Position numbers and translations under genes: made by a program. The notes below the pieces were generated by a model. It was given only the letters and a program-made list of their open reading frames with translations, searched no databases and was not told the DNA's origin. This document shows positions 46,387 through 58,207 of a stretch of DNA of 64,000 nt, in pieces. Within the stretch, counting starts at the first letter, position 1, and each line of letters starts with the position of its first letter. The stretch comes from Diplolepis rosae (taxonomy: Eukaryota > Arthropoda > Insecta > Hymenoptera > Diplolepididae), in assembly GCA_030998225.1 (NCBI GenBank), contig JAPYXD010000700.1, forward strand, positions 1,302,001 through 1,366,000. The letters are read 5' to 3'.

Positions 46387-46686
46387 GTTCGAAATGTGCC
46401 CCGGGATGCAGTTAGTGAATATTCCGGATTCGTGGGTCCCTATCATTTCCAGACGATGTGCAAATTCCTTGGATATCAGGGTATTACAGTGGTCATGGTG
46501 GAACTGTACTGAAAATCGTCAAATCCCTGATTCAAGGAAGTGTTCTTCAATTTACAAAAACTCTGATAGAAACGATGCCAAGAGTCTGCAAACTTTTTCC
46601 TTACGACTACGGATCTTCTGGACTTCTTGGATATTATCATGCTCAGTTAAACGATATCGTTCAATATCCGAGCGCAAAAACTGATA
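46387..46686 (+). pseudogene. Sra-1: Exon fragment of Sra-1/CYFIP (WAVE complex subunit)
   Basis: After a plausible acceptor (TTTTTTAAG) the frame reads [20 protein letters not shown] and CKFLGYQGI. After a small insertion near 46507 (CTG-TA-CTG) it continues in another frame as [46 protein letters not shown] and QYPSAKTD. These blocks are strongly conserved in cytoplasmic FMR1-interacting protein/Sra-1, the Rac-binding subunit of the WAVE actin regulator. The frameshift gives an immediate TGA at 46510, and no neighbouring exons are visible, so this is a dispersed, broken exon and not the working gene. Confidence 0.8.
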
Positions 46687-46926
46687 GATGAAATCAGCAA
46701 AACCGATTTGCTTGCATCAAATTACTCGCAAGTATGAATACTAATGCTGTGATATTATAAGCATAATTAAGATGTAACGAAAACCAAAGTACCTACAGGT
46801 ATGACTTCTAATGCTGTGATATTATAAGAATAATCAAGCTGTAACTGATTCCAAAGTACCTACAAGTATGACTACTAATGTTAGGATGTTATAATAAGTT
46901 TTTAATATATAAGTATAATGTTTTAA

Positions 46927-49900
46927 TTGCGGAATATAGACCAATCGCTGCCGTTAGTTTCCATAATATCTCCTCTGAATCGAAAAGTAACGCGGTCATG
47001 CAAATTTCCCGGTTGCGAAAAGAAATGCTACACTCCAATTGATGAAAATATGAAAAATCCACGCTTTCATAGGTTCCCACGTGATAATAAAAATCATAGA
47101 GCATGGAAAAATGTCTGTCAGATAGAGAGTTCCATTAATTGTTCACATTTTTACGTTTGCGATGATCATTTTGTCGAAATTGATTATTTTAACCATCTTA
47201 AGCAGAGAGGCACGTTTAACGCAGTACCATCTGCTTCGAAGAAAACAGGAGATGAGAAAAGCACAGTCTTATCAACCTACATTTGATGCAGAATCTTCGA
47301 GCACCGGTCTTCATAATCATACTTTTGCTTTACGTGATATTACAAATTCTAATTCTAAACCTGATTGCTGTCAGCAATCATCGAATATTTCATCTAATAA
47401 AAGTGGGGGTTCTCATTTTTCTGAAGAAAAAATTACTCGGCAAATAATGACCTTAAGGAACAATTGTCAAATTCTTACCTTCGAGATAATATTTCGATAT
47501 CTATTAATGAGGAATTACCTCCAAATTCTAACCTTCCAGATAATAATTCAATTTCTATCGGTGAGGAATTACCTCCAATTTCGAATGAAAATCTTCTTCA
47601 TTTGGGAGAATTATTAACTTGTAATGCACAAGGAGACGGATACCAGTTGCTTGAGGTGGATGCATCGAATAAAGGTACTGATTCCAATCAGAATCCTACC
47701 AAAAACAGAAAATCTAACCATGGATTTCTTTCACAAATAGGCTTACATCAAAGAGATCTTTCCCCTACAAAAGAGAAAATGTATAAAATTCATTTGAATG
47801 TCACAAATAGACTGTCAAAGCTGAAAACTAAATTGGAATTTAAAGAGGGAGAAATTAAGACATTACAGTATTTATATAAAAAAGATTTGTTTCATGTAAT
47901 TGAGAGAGATCTTAATGATGTATAACTAAGAACTTTATACATTCTCAATTAAGAAATAATAACAAAAAACCAACTCAGCGAAAATGGACGGTTGATGACA
48001 AGGCCTTTTTCCTCTCATGGTACAAACGTAGCCCAAAAATGTACACTTACTTGAGTTCATTTTTCATACTACCAAGCATTCGTTTACTAAAAGGCATTTT
48101 GTCTAAAATACCTTTCGATACTGGTATTAATGAAAGCGTCATAGAAAATTTAAAAAGTAATGTAATGTAATTATATTATGACGAAAACAAGCAAAAACTT
48201 ATTGGATATGAAGATATAGGCCATTTAGGTCGTTCCATTCGCAGAGCAAATCATGTACTCGTTTTTATGGTAAGAGGTGTTTCACGTCCGTGCAAACATG
48301 TTTTAGCCTATTACTTCACAGTCGGTACAATTTCTACTCAAAATTTAAAAAAACTAATAGTTCAATTAATCTCTCAGCTGCAGAGCATTGGATTAAACGT
48401 GATTTCTACAATTTGTGATCAAGGTACCACTAACAAAAGTGCTGTTACTCAACTGTGTGCCGAAACTAATCAAACGAAGGATCAGTTTTACTTTCTTGTA
48501 AATAATGAGCCAGTGACTGTGCTATTTGATATTCCTCATTTACTGAAAAATACCAGAAATGCATCATTGACATGCACATTATAAATGCCCGGGGAAAGTT
48601 TGTTAAATTTGAATACATTAGAAAAGCTTTTGAATTAGATCAAAAAAAGAAATTTCGATTGTTAGATAAATTAAAACCAGAATATTTTAATACAGGTGAT
48701 CATTACTATCAGATGAAAGTCAAAGTGGCAGCCGCACAGTTGAGTAGGAGTATGGCAGGCAGCATTGAACATTTTGTCGCGTCTAACCAATTACCTACAG
48801 AAGCTTTATTTACTGCCGAATTCGTGGAAATTAATGATAAGTTGTTCGACTCCATGAATGGAGCGACTGAACATGGAACTGATAATAAACCATACAAATG
48901 TGGTATAAGCGACACATCGCCTCACCTGTTATTATGGGATAAATTATCCAATGATATTCCCAAATGGAAATTATGAAATTATGTCACAAAAACTTTTTCT
49001 TTTCTAGACGGTTGGGTTTCGAATATGAAAGCGTTAAAGTTCTTATGGGCCACATTAAAAAAAGAAGGGTTTTCTTATTTGTGCGTCCGTAATTTGAATC
49101 AAGATCCGGTAGAAAACTTATTCTGCAACATCAGACAACACGGTATTGCGAACACCAATCCTACCTCTTTTCAATTTACTGTTGCATTAAAAACAGTTCT
49201 TATAAATAGCATATCGCAACCCACGAGCGAAAAAAGCAATTGTGAAAAAGACGATTGTCAACCCTTGGATAATTTGCGCGAATTTTTGAAAAATGATTAC
49301 GATGAAAATGTCTCTCCATCGGAAAAATACGTTTCGCTTAGAGAAGAAAAAGAATGTCCAGAAATACAAATTCATAATTTATCTTTTCACGATAGTTGCG
49401 ATATTTCTAGTGTAGCCAAAGAATTATTGGCCAGTCTACAAATACCAGACATATGTCAAACATGTCAAAAAGCATTGTTTCGTACAGAAATTAGAGAAAC
49501 AAATTTTCTTTCGCTTCTTGATGTCACGTTTATTGATCAGTCTGATAAATATGCGCAAACTTACGCCAGTGAGTCGTTCTTGTTATTGATAAAAAATACT
49601 TATCATTTCCTGTGGACATTTCTGCAAGAAAATGGGCACGAATGCCCTTTACACGACATTTTTTTACAATGATTTCAAAAAAACTGTTCTGCTTATCATG
49701 CTTTCTGTAAAGATCACTCTTGCGAGAAACTGATTGTAGAAGAATGTTTCCATATGGTAATCAGGAAATTCGCAAAAGAAAATAAAGTGGTTGAAGAGGA
49801 ACCTGTTGAAATTGTTCCAAAACCTGCAGTTTCTCAGATACCTGATATACCACATGATCTTCAAATTCAACATATTTCTTCAGAATTATCCACGGGACAT

Positions 49901-49942
49901 AACAAGAAAATGAAAAATTTCATTGAATCAAAAATTGTATGA
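46927..49942 (+). pseudogene. P-element-type transposase with THAP domain, broken
   Basis: Successive plus-strand frames form one transposase-like protein. A THAP zinc finger (CKFPGCEKKC...FHRFPRDNKNHRAWKNVC...HFYVCDDHF) is at about 46990-47250. A linker follows with a coiled-coil-like segment (LSKLKTKLEFKEGEIKTL). Around 47975-48180 another frame reads KWTVDDKAFFLSWYKRSPK. Then come the RNase H-like catalytic region with LGRSIRRANHVLVFMVRG, STICDQGTTN and VLFDIPHLLKNTRNA, and the C-terminal region with NLNQDPVENLFCNIRQHG. Several frameshifts and stops separate these pieces (47286, 47925, 48584, 48976, 49672). The family performs cut-and-paste transposition using GTP. Terminal inverted repeats were not found, so the element ends are unknown. 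Confidence 0.82.
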
Positions 49943-51477
49943 TTATTCATACTTTGAATTAGTTTGGGTCCTTCTTTGAGGCTAATCTATTGGGCTAAAC
50001 CTAAAATACTTTGCAATTTCTAGACTTTTCTACAGAATAATTTGGTATACCTGTTAAAATTTTATCCATAATTTTATCCACGTTCAAAGCCTTAAATTTT
50101 AATTATATAATTCATATATGACAATATATGCGTAAAAATACCTTGCATCTTTCAATAGCTGTCTCAGTATTTCTTATATTCAGATTCAATAATCCTGTTT
50201 GTGCCGCAGGTTTACTTCTTGTATGCATAATAGTTTACCGATTTAGTGTAACACTTTCCATATGTTCTGTCTTTTATGAATGGAGAAAAATCTCTTTTTC
50301 ATCGTGATATTGAAATGTATTGAACTTTCAACTTCATTACTATGTAAATATTGTTGAAAAATCAAAAATATTGATTAGTTGTATTTATTACTATTATTAT
50401 ATCAAGTTACGAGTTACGTGTTTCTGAATATTGTAATTCTTCAACTTCATTGTATTATACATATTGTTACGAATCAAAAAAGAAATATTTTTTCTATTGC
50501 CAAGTTATGAGTCCCTTAATAAATTATTTCAGAGTATCAAAACGTTTTATTATTTTAAAATAGTTGCATTATAATCTAATTACATTATATAGGACCTTAA
50601 GATATTCATTAATTGAAATATTTATCAAGCACTTTACTTCTTTCCCAATAAAAATAATTAAATTTTAAAAAAAAATTGTTCAATAAATTCATAATTCATT
50701 GAAGACGCACTTATATTGAACTTAAAATGCAATTACAAAATAATAAAAAAATTACTATAAGTACGTTTTTAATGAATTATGGATTTATTGAACAATTTTT
50801 TCTTCAAATTTAATTATTTTTATTGGGAAATAAATATAAGAAATATCTCGCAATTTGAATTTTCCGCCAAGGCGGCAGCGCAAAACTACTTTGATCAATT
50901 GAACAACTATTTTCACAATTGCTCAACGATCAACGTAGTTTAGTGCTCTTAATTCCCCACATGCTTCACCCCCATGGTTCCGTGGATTTCCTGATGTCCC
51001 TGCCATGATGAGTAGTATTCCTGTACAGGTCATTGCTGCTTGGCCTAGGATTTGGGTAACCATCCTTCTGTATATCAAAAAGGTTTTTTTTTTAATTTAT
51101 TAACGTTTTATAAGGCGTGTTATCTTCTGTTATGTTACTGTGTTGGTAAGGGAAGAAAGAAAAAAGCAACCTCCATATCCTCTCCCTTGATTTCATTATT
51201 CCCTTATTTTCATGAAATCAGGATATACAAATGTGAAAAATAATAAATTAAAATATAAATGTGATATAGGTGTATGTATGAAAATGAAGTAGTTAATAAG
51301 ATTTTGAATCAAATGTATATATAAATGTATAACTATTATAAAATAATAAAGGTGTTTCTGGGGTTTAAATTATTGATTGAACAATTTCCATTTAAACTTT
51401 CTCTATTTTCTTTTACAAGATTTTTTATAAAGCTACAGTGTTTTCATGAATTTAAATCAATATATATAATCCCTAAC
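49943..51477. other. Intergenic; one palindrome, otherwise nothing recognised
   Basis: 50640-50835 is a palindrome (TTTCCCAATAAAAATAATTA and complement TAATTATTTTTATTGGGAAA) of mini-element type. At 51063-50923 (minus) a 46-codon ORF starts with a hydrophobic signal-peptide-like run; it is too short to call. Confidence 0.45.
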
Positions 51478-52049
51478 GAACTGGCTGAACGCTAGCTTTA
51501 CCCTGTAGCGTAAAGCTATCGTAAAGTAGCATTATAACTCATCAATGAGGCAAAATAAATATTCAAAATCTTTTTATCCTTATTCTACGTTAAAAATAAC
51601 GTTAAAAGCTAATGGACATATGCAATAATTTTATTTATTAACGCTAAAAATTTAAAAAAACATAATACCTGCCATTAAAGGCAGTGCAGTGGTTCATCAC
51701 TTTCCATGTCTTCACCGTCAGGATTGACTATTTGTTAGAGTGAGATGAAAGTATAGTTGTGCCTTACTCCAACCAATGTCAACTTTAGCGGCGGAGACGT
51801 TCCACAAAAGGTGAACCGCTGCACTGCCTTCAATGACAGGTATTATGTTTTTTTTAAGGTTTGGCGTCAATAAATAAAATTATTGCATATGTCCATTACC
51901 TTTTAACGTTATTTTTAATGTAGAATAAGGATAAACAAAATTTTGAATAATTATTTTGCCTCATTCATGAGTTATAATGCTACTTTACGATAGCTTTACG
52001 ATAGCTTCGTTACAGCGTAAAGCTAGCGTTCAGCCAGTTCGCTAGGGAT
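51478..52049. mobile_element. Palindromic MITE, CTAACGAACTGGCTGAACGC family, copy 2
   Basis: Left CTAACGAACTGGCTGAACGC at 51478 pairs with GCGTTCAGCCAGTTCGCTAG ending near 52046. Arms continue through CATTATAACTCAT.AATGAGGC and ATTATTGCATATGTCCATTA. The central part is a GC-richer inverted pair (CCTGCCATTAAAGGCAGTGC). Complete copy of the family at 45765. Confidence 0.85.
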
Positions 52050-52498
52050 ACTAATATGCATCTAACATAACAGTGATATGTATCTGATAGTAAGAATATA
52101 TATGATAATAATAATGATATATAATGGTGATAATATATAATAGTAATAATAATAATGATAGTGTGGCTATAGACACATGAGGGTCTCCGTGACATAACCG
52201 TTTTAGGCGCGCGATACATTTTCCGTTTCTCTGTTCGCGAGGCAAAGTGCTGGAAAAGCATTGTCCGAGAGAAAATTTCGGAAAATGAAGGAAAAAAAAA
52301 TGAAATAATTTTTTGTTATAAATAATTACATAGTTTTTTGAAATAGTATGAACTTAACATAAGGTTACATAAGATTTTTTTGTTAATAACTAAATACATC
52401 AATAATTTTTATTTCATATTCGTAAATTATATCATGCTATAATATAAAACGTAATTTTATGATATCGTAGATTAGTAAAAAAAATTTTTTTTTTTTTT
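52050..52498. other. Intergenic, low-complexity; expected place for a 3' LTR
   Basis: ATAATAATAATG-type low-complexity DNA, then unique sequence with CGCGCGATACATTTTCCG. If the minus-strand gene block is one retroelement, its 3' LTR should be here or further left. I see no convincing LTR or polypurine tract. Confidence 0.3.
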
Positions 52499-52948
52499 TC
52501 AAGAATTATTTTTATATTTCTTATTACGTAAGGGGTTGCGGCAGTTATGAGCTAAATGCCCTCTTTGAAAACACCTTTCACAAGAGTTGGTCCATTTTTG
52601 CAAGGTTTCTTTACTGATTTCATCACTTATTTTAAAAATTTTCGATTCTGGGATTAAGCTTTTTTATTTCATTTCTTCTAAAAATACATATCTTGTGGAA
52701 AGCATTTCCAAGAGTTTAGATGCTGTATTTTGCTTTGCAGACTTTTTTTGAGGGGCTGGTTCCCCAATACAAGAAAAAGTTATTTTATTTTTAAAGATTT
52801 CGCAAGTTGCTTGGAACGGTGGCAGTTCTTGGTGTTTTCCAAGCGATTTTACAATATATGAGGGTTCGGAGAAATCATACTCAATGCTTATCTCGTTTAA
52901 AACTTGTACAGCAGTGCCTTTCGATAGGTCTCTTGTCTGCAAGGCCAT
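52499..52948 (-). pseudogene. dsRNA-binding domain plus CCHC zinc knuckle, one in-frame stop
   Basis: Start chosen at ATG 52948, nine bases after the acceptor-like TTCTTTTGCAG. Residues about 15-85 form a dsRNA-binding domain: TAVQVLNEISIEYDF, a central beta region, and the C-terminal helix with KKSAKQNTASKLLEML, whose lysines and alanines match the RNA-contacting helix of the family. An in-frame TAA at 52664-52666 follows. The same frame then continues to a perfect CX2CX4HX4C zinc knuckle (CERCFQRGHLAHNC) and TGA at 52499. Likely role: binding double-stranded or element RNA, perhaps as a silencing suppressor or nucleocapsid-like factor (inference). Related in design to 58208-58790. Confidence 0.72.
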
Positions 52949-52963
52949 TGTTTTGATCTGCAA

Positions 52964-53301
52964 AAGAATTACCTGTTTGAGTTGATGATTGAATTTATTG
53001 AAATTCTAAAGTTAGTTAGTTTTTTTTGTAATAATTTTGTGTTTGTTGATATATTCACTTTCCGCGTTTCCTAACTCAAAGAGATTTTTCATGCAGAGAA
53101 AACAGTGATCTGTTTTTAAGAACATTTTAATTTATTAAGGTTTGTCGTTACATTATAGCGGTTAAGGAAGAAGTAGTGGCAATATGTTTTTAAACAACGA
53201 ATAAAAAATTAAAAGGGAAAATTTTTTAACAAAAGTTACTAATTGATATTGTTTATATTTAGAAAAAGGAATAATAAAAAATATGTTTTGATTTATTATT
53301 T
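52964..53301. other. Intergenic between accessory ORFs
   Basis: No gene. Just upstream of 52948 (minus strand) is the acceptor-like pyrimidine-rich TTCTTTTGCAG. Confidence 0.4.
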
Positions 53302-53733
53302 TTATTCGTCGTTGTTATAAATAATGGTGGAAGCTTCGGAATTGACGTCGTTATATAATGCTTCTTGTTGGCATAAATGAATTACACGTTCGGCACAAGT
53401 TACGCATAAATCTGCTCTTTTCCGCATGTAAAAAATTTGTGTATTGCAAATGGAGCAGTCGAGGCTAGATAGTTTTAACGTACAATATAAGTCTTTAGTA
53501 ACTATGTGATCTATTCGGGCGGGTAATGTTACTTCGGTTTCGAAAAAGCTGAGTTCTGTCATCCAACAATCCTCGCAAACAAGTTTTTTTTCGAGAACAT
53601 TCATGTAAAAATTCTCGACCAGGGTTGTGCAGCAGTATTCTGACCATAATTGATTTTCAAAATACGGCTGAACATCCTGCTCGCTTGCTCGAACTTCTTC
53701 TGCTTCGATTGTTTCGATTTCTTGGGGCAGCAT
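53302..53733 (-). CDS. Cysteine-rich protein 1, zinc-binding, unknown family
   Basis: 143 residues, intact. The ATG at 53733 follows an acceptor-like TTTCCCCAACAG by four bases. An acidic N-terminus (ETIEAEEVRASEQD) is followed by CC, CEDC, a C in the middle, CSIC and RKRADLCVTC near the C-terminus, so several paired CxxC motifs likely bind zinc. It is related to the next ORF upstream (53873-54280): both have C..C, then CxxC, then an RKRA-x-x-C-x-x-C signature. I do not recognise the family. Its place among dsRBD and envelope ORFs suggests an accessory, possibly RNA-binding or regulatory, function. Confidence 0.6.
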   Translation of the reverse strand: MLPQEIETIEAEEVRASEQDVQPYFENQLWSEYCCTTLVENFYMNVLEKKLVCEDCWMTELSFFETEVTLPARIDHIVTKDLYCTLKLSSLDCSICNTQIFYMRKRADLCVTCAERVIHLCQQEALYNDVNSEASTIIYNNDE

Positions 53734-53872
53734 TTTTCTGTTGGGGAAATTTACAATATTTAAGGAATTTGAAATATTTGAAAAATTTACAATTTTTTAG
53801 TATTAAGGATTTTATTAAATTTAACAAAATTTTTCATGCGTGATTACATGCGTGGAAGGTAGATACGTATAA

Positions 53873-54280
53873 TCATGCAGGGATATTTTCTACTAGAACT
53901 TCGTTTCCTTGACTAATTTTGAATTTATAATTTAAATATTGTTCGATACATTCTCTACAATCAGCTGCTCTTTTTCGCGGAGTAATTAATAGTTCTTGAC
54001 AACCGTAACAATTCATATATATGCATTTCAATTTACAAATGGAATTCCATGAAGTAAAAACTTCACAGTTATTTTGAGTTTCCTGATCTAATTTCTCGAA
54101 ACAGAATTGACAATATCTTTTTGTGGTTTGATGGTTATAATATAAAAACAATGTTGAGGGTTCTAATTCGAAGCAATAACTTTGTAATAGGTGCGCGTGT
54201 GCTATCGGATAGTCCTGCGGACGTACACCGTCTACTCGTCCAAGATGGTTAACAATAGGTTCACTTGGAGTTGGTATCAT
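53873..54280 (-). CDS. Cysteine-rich protein 2, paralogue of protein 1
   Basis: 135 residues, intact. The ATG at 54280 follows an acceptor-like CTAACAATTTGTAG by three bases, with CTAAC as a possible branch point. Cysteine motifs: CQFCF at mid-protein, a C-rich KLKC...NCYGCQEL block, and PRKRAADCREC near the C-terminus. The shared RKRA..C..C motif and order of cysteine pairs with 53302-53733 indicate an old tandem duplication. Unknown family. Confidence 0.6.
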   Translation of the reverse strand: MIPTPSEPIVNHLGRVDGVRPQDYPIAHAHLLQSYCFELEPSTLFLYYNHQTTKRYCQFCFEKLDQETQNNCEVFTSWNSICKLKCIYMNCYGCQELLITPRKRAADCRECIEQYLNYKFKISQGNEVLVENIPA

Positions 54281-54856
54281 TTTCTACAAATTGTTAGAAT
54301 AGATTTATTTTATTAAGGTCTGATAAGGAGATTGAAAAATAACTTTTTGAATATATTTTCTAATCATGCAAGGTAAAAGATTTTGCTAAAGGTGTTTTAC
54401 TTTCCGTCAGAAAAACAACTTTTATATTACAGTTTGTTTTTTTCTTTAGTAAGAAATATTAAAGGCGTGGGTACAAAAACTGTCCTTCTGACGGTATAGG
54501 ATTTACAACGTTCATGCACGTGGTTTTGAGGAAGGTAAGGACGGAATGTGCCTGTATCTGAAAAAATTTCTGAGGTGACTTTGAGTCTATATATTAAAAA
54601 AGGGTAAAAGGAAGATAGAATAAAGGGATGGTCAAAAGTAGAGTTATGAGTCATATAAAAAAAAGGTTTCGTTTGAAAAGGGATTATTTGGTACAAGGTA
54701 ACAAAATTGTTCTTAGAAAATTAGTTACGGATTTTCTCTAGTTGCTGGTAAAAAAAGAAAATGGAAGGAGGAATATGGTTAGGAGTTAGAACTTGGATTT
54801 TAAGATTTAGTCTTGTAGATTCTTCTTTCAAGTTTGAAGTATTACGTGCGATTGAA
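54281..54856. other. Divergent spacer between accessory ORFs
   Basis: Separates the minus-strand cysteine-rich genes from the plus-strand spliced gene. A minus-strand ORF at 54696-54427 has no M near an acceptor and no domain, and is not called. Confidence 0.4.
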
Positions 54857-56105
54857 ATGGAGGAAATTTTTGAATTGTTAAGTGAAGTTGATTTTAGTTC
54901 CGTAGAGTTTGAGCGTAGTGAAGATATAGACATAGAAAAATTGATTGAGGAAGTTAGAGATGGAAGTGTCGCGGACAGGAGTGATTATAATAATTTAATT
55001 CATGAGTTAGGTTTGATTGAAAATGACATTAAAGTGAGTAATAGAGAAGCAAGAGACAGCAGTGCTATTATAAGGGAGTTAGAGAATGTAGGTTTAGAAT
55101 TTAGACATAAAAGTGGTGTAAGAGTTGGATCCGTAGAGACTGTTAATCGGAATTTAGGTCCAGTCAACGAACAAAGAATAGAGAATTTTTGTGGGGGGGT
55201 TTTAATAAAATGTCCCTTAGGCTGAAATGAATTTCCAGCTAACGAGAGGGTCACTTTGCTTAATACTCTGAGGGAGCAACTAGCTTTCCATGGAATAGCT
55301 GGTGCTTTCTATTTGAAGAATATTTTTTATGAAGTTGATGAGAAGAATGACCTGAAGATTGTAAGTATTTAAAACGATAATTTTTCTCTAATGTATATAT
55401 TTGAATATTTCTTAAATATATTTATTATTTTTTGTATACAGTTGGATCCGGCCAGAATTCGGCGGATGCCTGATGGTCGGAGATTAAAGAGGGCGCTGCC
55501 AAAGTTGGAGAACAACGTTCTTCAACCTCCTTTGGCATGGTCATCCAATCGTCGTATGAAAATAGACGATTGGATAAGGCCATATTATAAAAATCTTAGG
55601 AGTCCTTTTGTTTCCGGTGGCATGAGGTGGAAATTACAGGAAGAACGAATCGTACGAGTAAGTGTGAATGAGATTGTTAAATTTCAGTATGACTTAAAAT
55701 TATCTCAAGATTTGTATTTATTAATTGTATTTGTTTTTAGGTAGGAAGTGAAAATTTAAAATGGACTGGGCAGGATTCATCAATGTCCGTAAATGAAAGG
55801 GATCGTATCTTCGAATACAGGGGCAAAAATATAAAGGTGCCCCTGGATTGGATGTACGTTAACCCGAGTAGGTTGAAGAAAAATAAAGCCCTGCTGAAGG
55901 TTATCTTGAATAATGAAAGGGAGGGGGCTCCATTTATAATAAATGAGCAACGATATCGTCTGGTCAATGACGAGATTGTACAGGTAATATTTGCAAATCC
56001 AGTCAATTTTAGTTTTGGATACTGAAATTAAATAGTATTAATAAGAAATTTTTATTCTCTTTTTTTTAGTATTGGGACAACTGCGAGGAATTATTTTTAA
56101 GATAA
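54857..56105 (+). pseudogene. Four-exon gene of unknown family, opposite strand, one in-frame stop
   Basis: Exons 54857-55360, 55442-55657, 55741-55983 and 56070-56105 are joined by three short GT-AG introns (81, 83 and 86 bases), all in phase 0, giving about 332 codons. An acceptor-like TTCTTCTTTCAAG lies just upstream of the ATG. One TGA at 55223-55225 (codon 123) interrupts exon 1; the same frame resumes at once with plausible protein (NEFPANERVTLLNTL). N-terminus acidic; middle rich in arginine (RIRRMPDGRRLKRALPK); C-terminal part with aromatic and basic residues. No family recognised. It is antisense to the surrounding envelope/dsRBD block. It could be a captured host gene, an antisense gene of the retroelement, or an unrelated neighbour. 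Confidence 0.65.
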
Positions 56106-56358
56106 TTTTGTATATTTAAGTTTCGTGTGATGTTTATCGGTATATTTATTGTTATTTATACATATTGTAGTAATAGTGTTGTATGTTTTGTAAATATTAG
56201 TTTATATAATAATGATAATGTTTCTACGGTAGTCATAGTGTGTATATTTGTTTATTTATATAGATTTATGTATGACGATTTGTATTGATTTTGTTATTTA
56301 ATATATATTATATTTTATTCTAATCTCTGTGCAATTTATTTCAATATGAATTTTCATA
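56106..56358. other. Convergent spacer
   Basis: AT-rich sequence between the plus-strand spliced gene and the minus-strand envelope gene. No feature recognised. Confidence 0.4.
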
Positions 56359-58148
56359 TTATTCGTAGTCAAAGTTAAATGTTAAGTCAGTGAGTAACGG
56401 TTTTGTCACTGAGCTTAAAGGAGTTTTTTGTATAAGTTCTATACGTGTTGGCGTTTTGTTTATTTTTTTAGATATTTTTCGAATTTTCAATAGTAATAAT
56501 CCTAAAATTGTAATCATAAGTAAAGTGATAAAGATTAGTGCTAATGTTAATTTATGTGCACTAGAAATAAAAATCGATGGAATGATTTTTTGAATGTTTA
56601 CATATTTTGTAAGGATAAAGACATGGTTTTCGAAGATTGATAATGGCATGTCTTCTTTTTGCTGAAGAAGAAGTAATACCTTTTTTAGTAAGTGAGGCTC
56701 TTGAATGGAAATATTATATAAAAATGGTGAAATTATAGCAAGGGAAGTAGTTGATTTGCTGACTGGAATTGAATTATCCATTATATTCAAATGGTTTTGA
56801 AGAAGGTAATATGGAGTTGATGAATCTAGATTGCAACCTGTTTTTTTTGCAAAATTCCTATTCCTTGGAGTGTGATTAAGGTCTTAGAGTTTTTTCGACA
56901 TGATAAGAAAATTTGTCGGGGGAAAATTGTTGAGTATAGCCATCCATGATGAAATTGCAATGGTGTTAGAAAGGGATATTCACTAAAACTGATGAATATT
57001 TCACACTTGTATGGTTGAGAATTTAGAAACATTGATGTTTCACAAATAGGATTGTTATCGATATTAGATATAGATCTTGGTGGGTGACAAAATGTTTGGA
57101 ATCCATTTTGATAACATGCATTGAGGAAATTTTCATTTGTTATAAAGTATGATTGGTTATTTGAAGAAATAGCGAGATAAGAATTTTGAAGTTTTATGTA
57201 AATAGAGGAAATTACGTCAGTATTAAAATCGAGATGTATTGGAATTGGATGTGGTTTAAATAATTGAAATTCTTCAGCAGGTGGGATTGGTATAGTCATA
57301 ATAAAAATCAAGTACTTATCGAATAAGAAGTTTTGTATTTTAGAAAATGGAAGGACCATAGAAAAAAGGGATGTTGAAATGTGTGGGTCTTCTTTGTTGG
57401 ATTTGAAGTCTAAGAAGGTATCAGGAAGTAGCATAGGGTGCCATAAATTAGTTGCGGCATTGGTAATAGCTTCTGTAAGTTGGTCAAGGAGTAAAAGAAA
57501 AGATTGAGAAATTTCATGCAGGTCTTTAAGCCAATTTGCTGCTAATATTTGATATAGGTGAATATTTGGATCTTTTTGAGAATTATGCCATTTTTTGTAG
57601 GTCATAATGTTGTCAAGTTTTGAAGAAAGATTTGTAACTTTTTGGAAAAATGGATTTGGAAGTAGAAATAAATTTTCTTTGGGCCAGTAAAGGGAGGTTT
57701 CCTGTCTCATTCTTAATTCTAAAAGTACCTTTCGTATATGTTTTAGGAATGGATCATTAGTTTTAGAAATATTCGTGATATTACGAGCTTGTCTAGATAT
57801 AAATGATATTTCTTCAAGAAAATAGTTGATGCGTTGTTCTATAAAATCAAGTTGTGTCTGATGATCGTATAAATTACAATTATTTGCAATATTTGAGAGT
57901 ATGCAATATTCATATAATTTATGTGAGAAATCTATTATTTTGTATTTAAGTACGTCTGGCTGAAAGATATGGATATAAGATATAAAATGATATTTTTCAG
58001 AAAAAAGACGAACTTTTGAAATTGTTTCAAAATAAATCCCCGAAGAATGAGAAAATTGTGAGTCTATGAAGTATTTTTCTGCTTTGGAGAAAAGGAGTGG
58101 AATTAAAATTGAATACACTCTGGATGCTAGTTGATTAAGGAAATTCAT
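56359..58148 (-). pseudogene. Second envelope-like glycoprotein (F1-like with TM anchor), one frameshift
   Basis: Minus strand, ATG 58148, preceded by a strong acceptor-like CTACTTTTCTTTTTCAG. The large part (58148-56826) is a helical ectodomain and then a cysteine-bearing membrane-proximal region (ACYQNGFQTFC, CETSMFLN, YKCEIF, SCRK). Its order resembles insect errantivirus/F-type envelopes and the broken gene at 43462-45160. The frame changes at an eight-base homopolymer near 56841-56848. The other frame carries the last part (to 56359) with a clear transmembrane segment (LTLALIFITLLMITILGLLLL) and a basic cytoplasmic tail. No furin site or fusion peptide is recognisable near the N-terminus. 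Probable role: surface glycoprotein of an endogenous retrovirus-like element. Confidence 0.65.
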
Positions 58149-58207
58149 TAGGCTTCTCGGAAGGCTGAAAAAGAAAAGTAGGATTAATATTGGATAAAAT
58201 AGGATGT

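Noticed and set aside
50923..51063. 46-codon minus-strand ORF with a signal-peptide-like start
   Set aside because: Too short and without any following domain; kept only as a note in the intergenic entry.
54427..54696. 89-residue minus-strand ORF in the accessory gene block
   Set aside because: Begins with a non-ATG codon, has no convincing acceptor upstream and no domain, unlike its neighbours.
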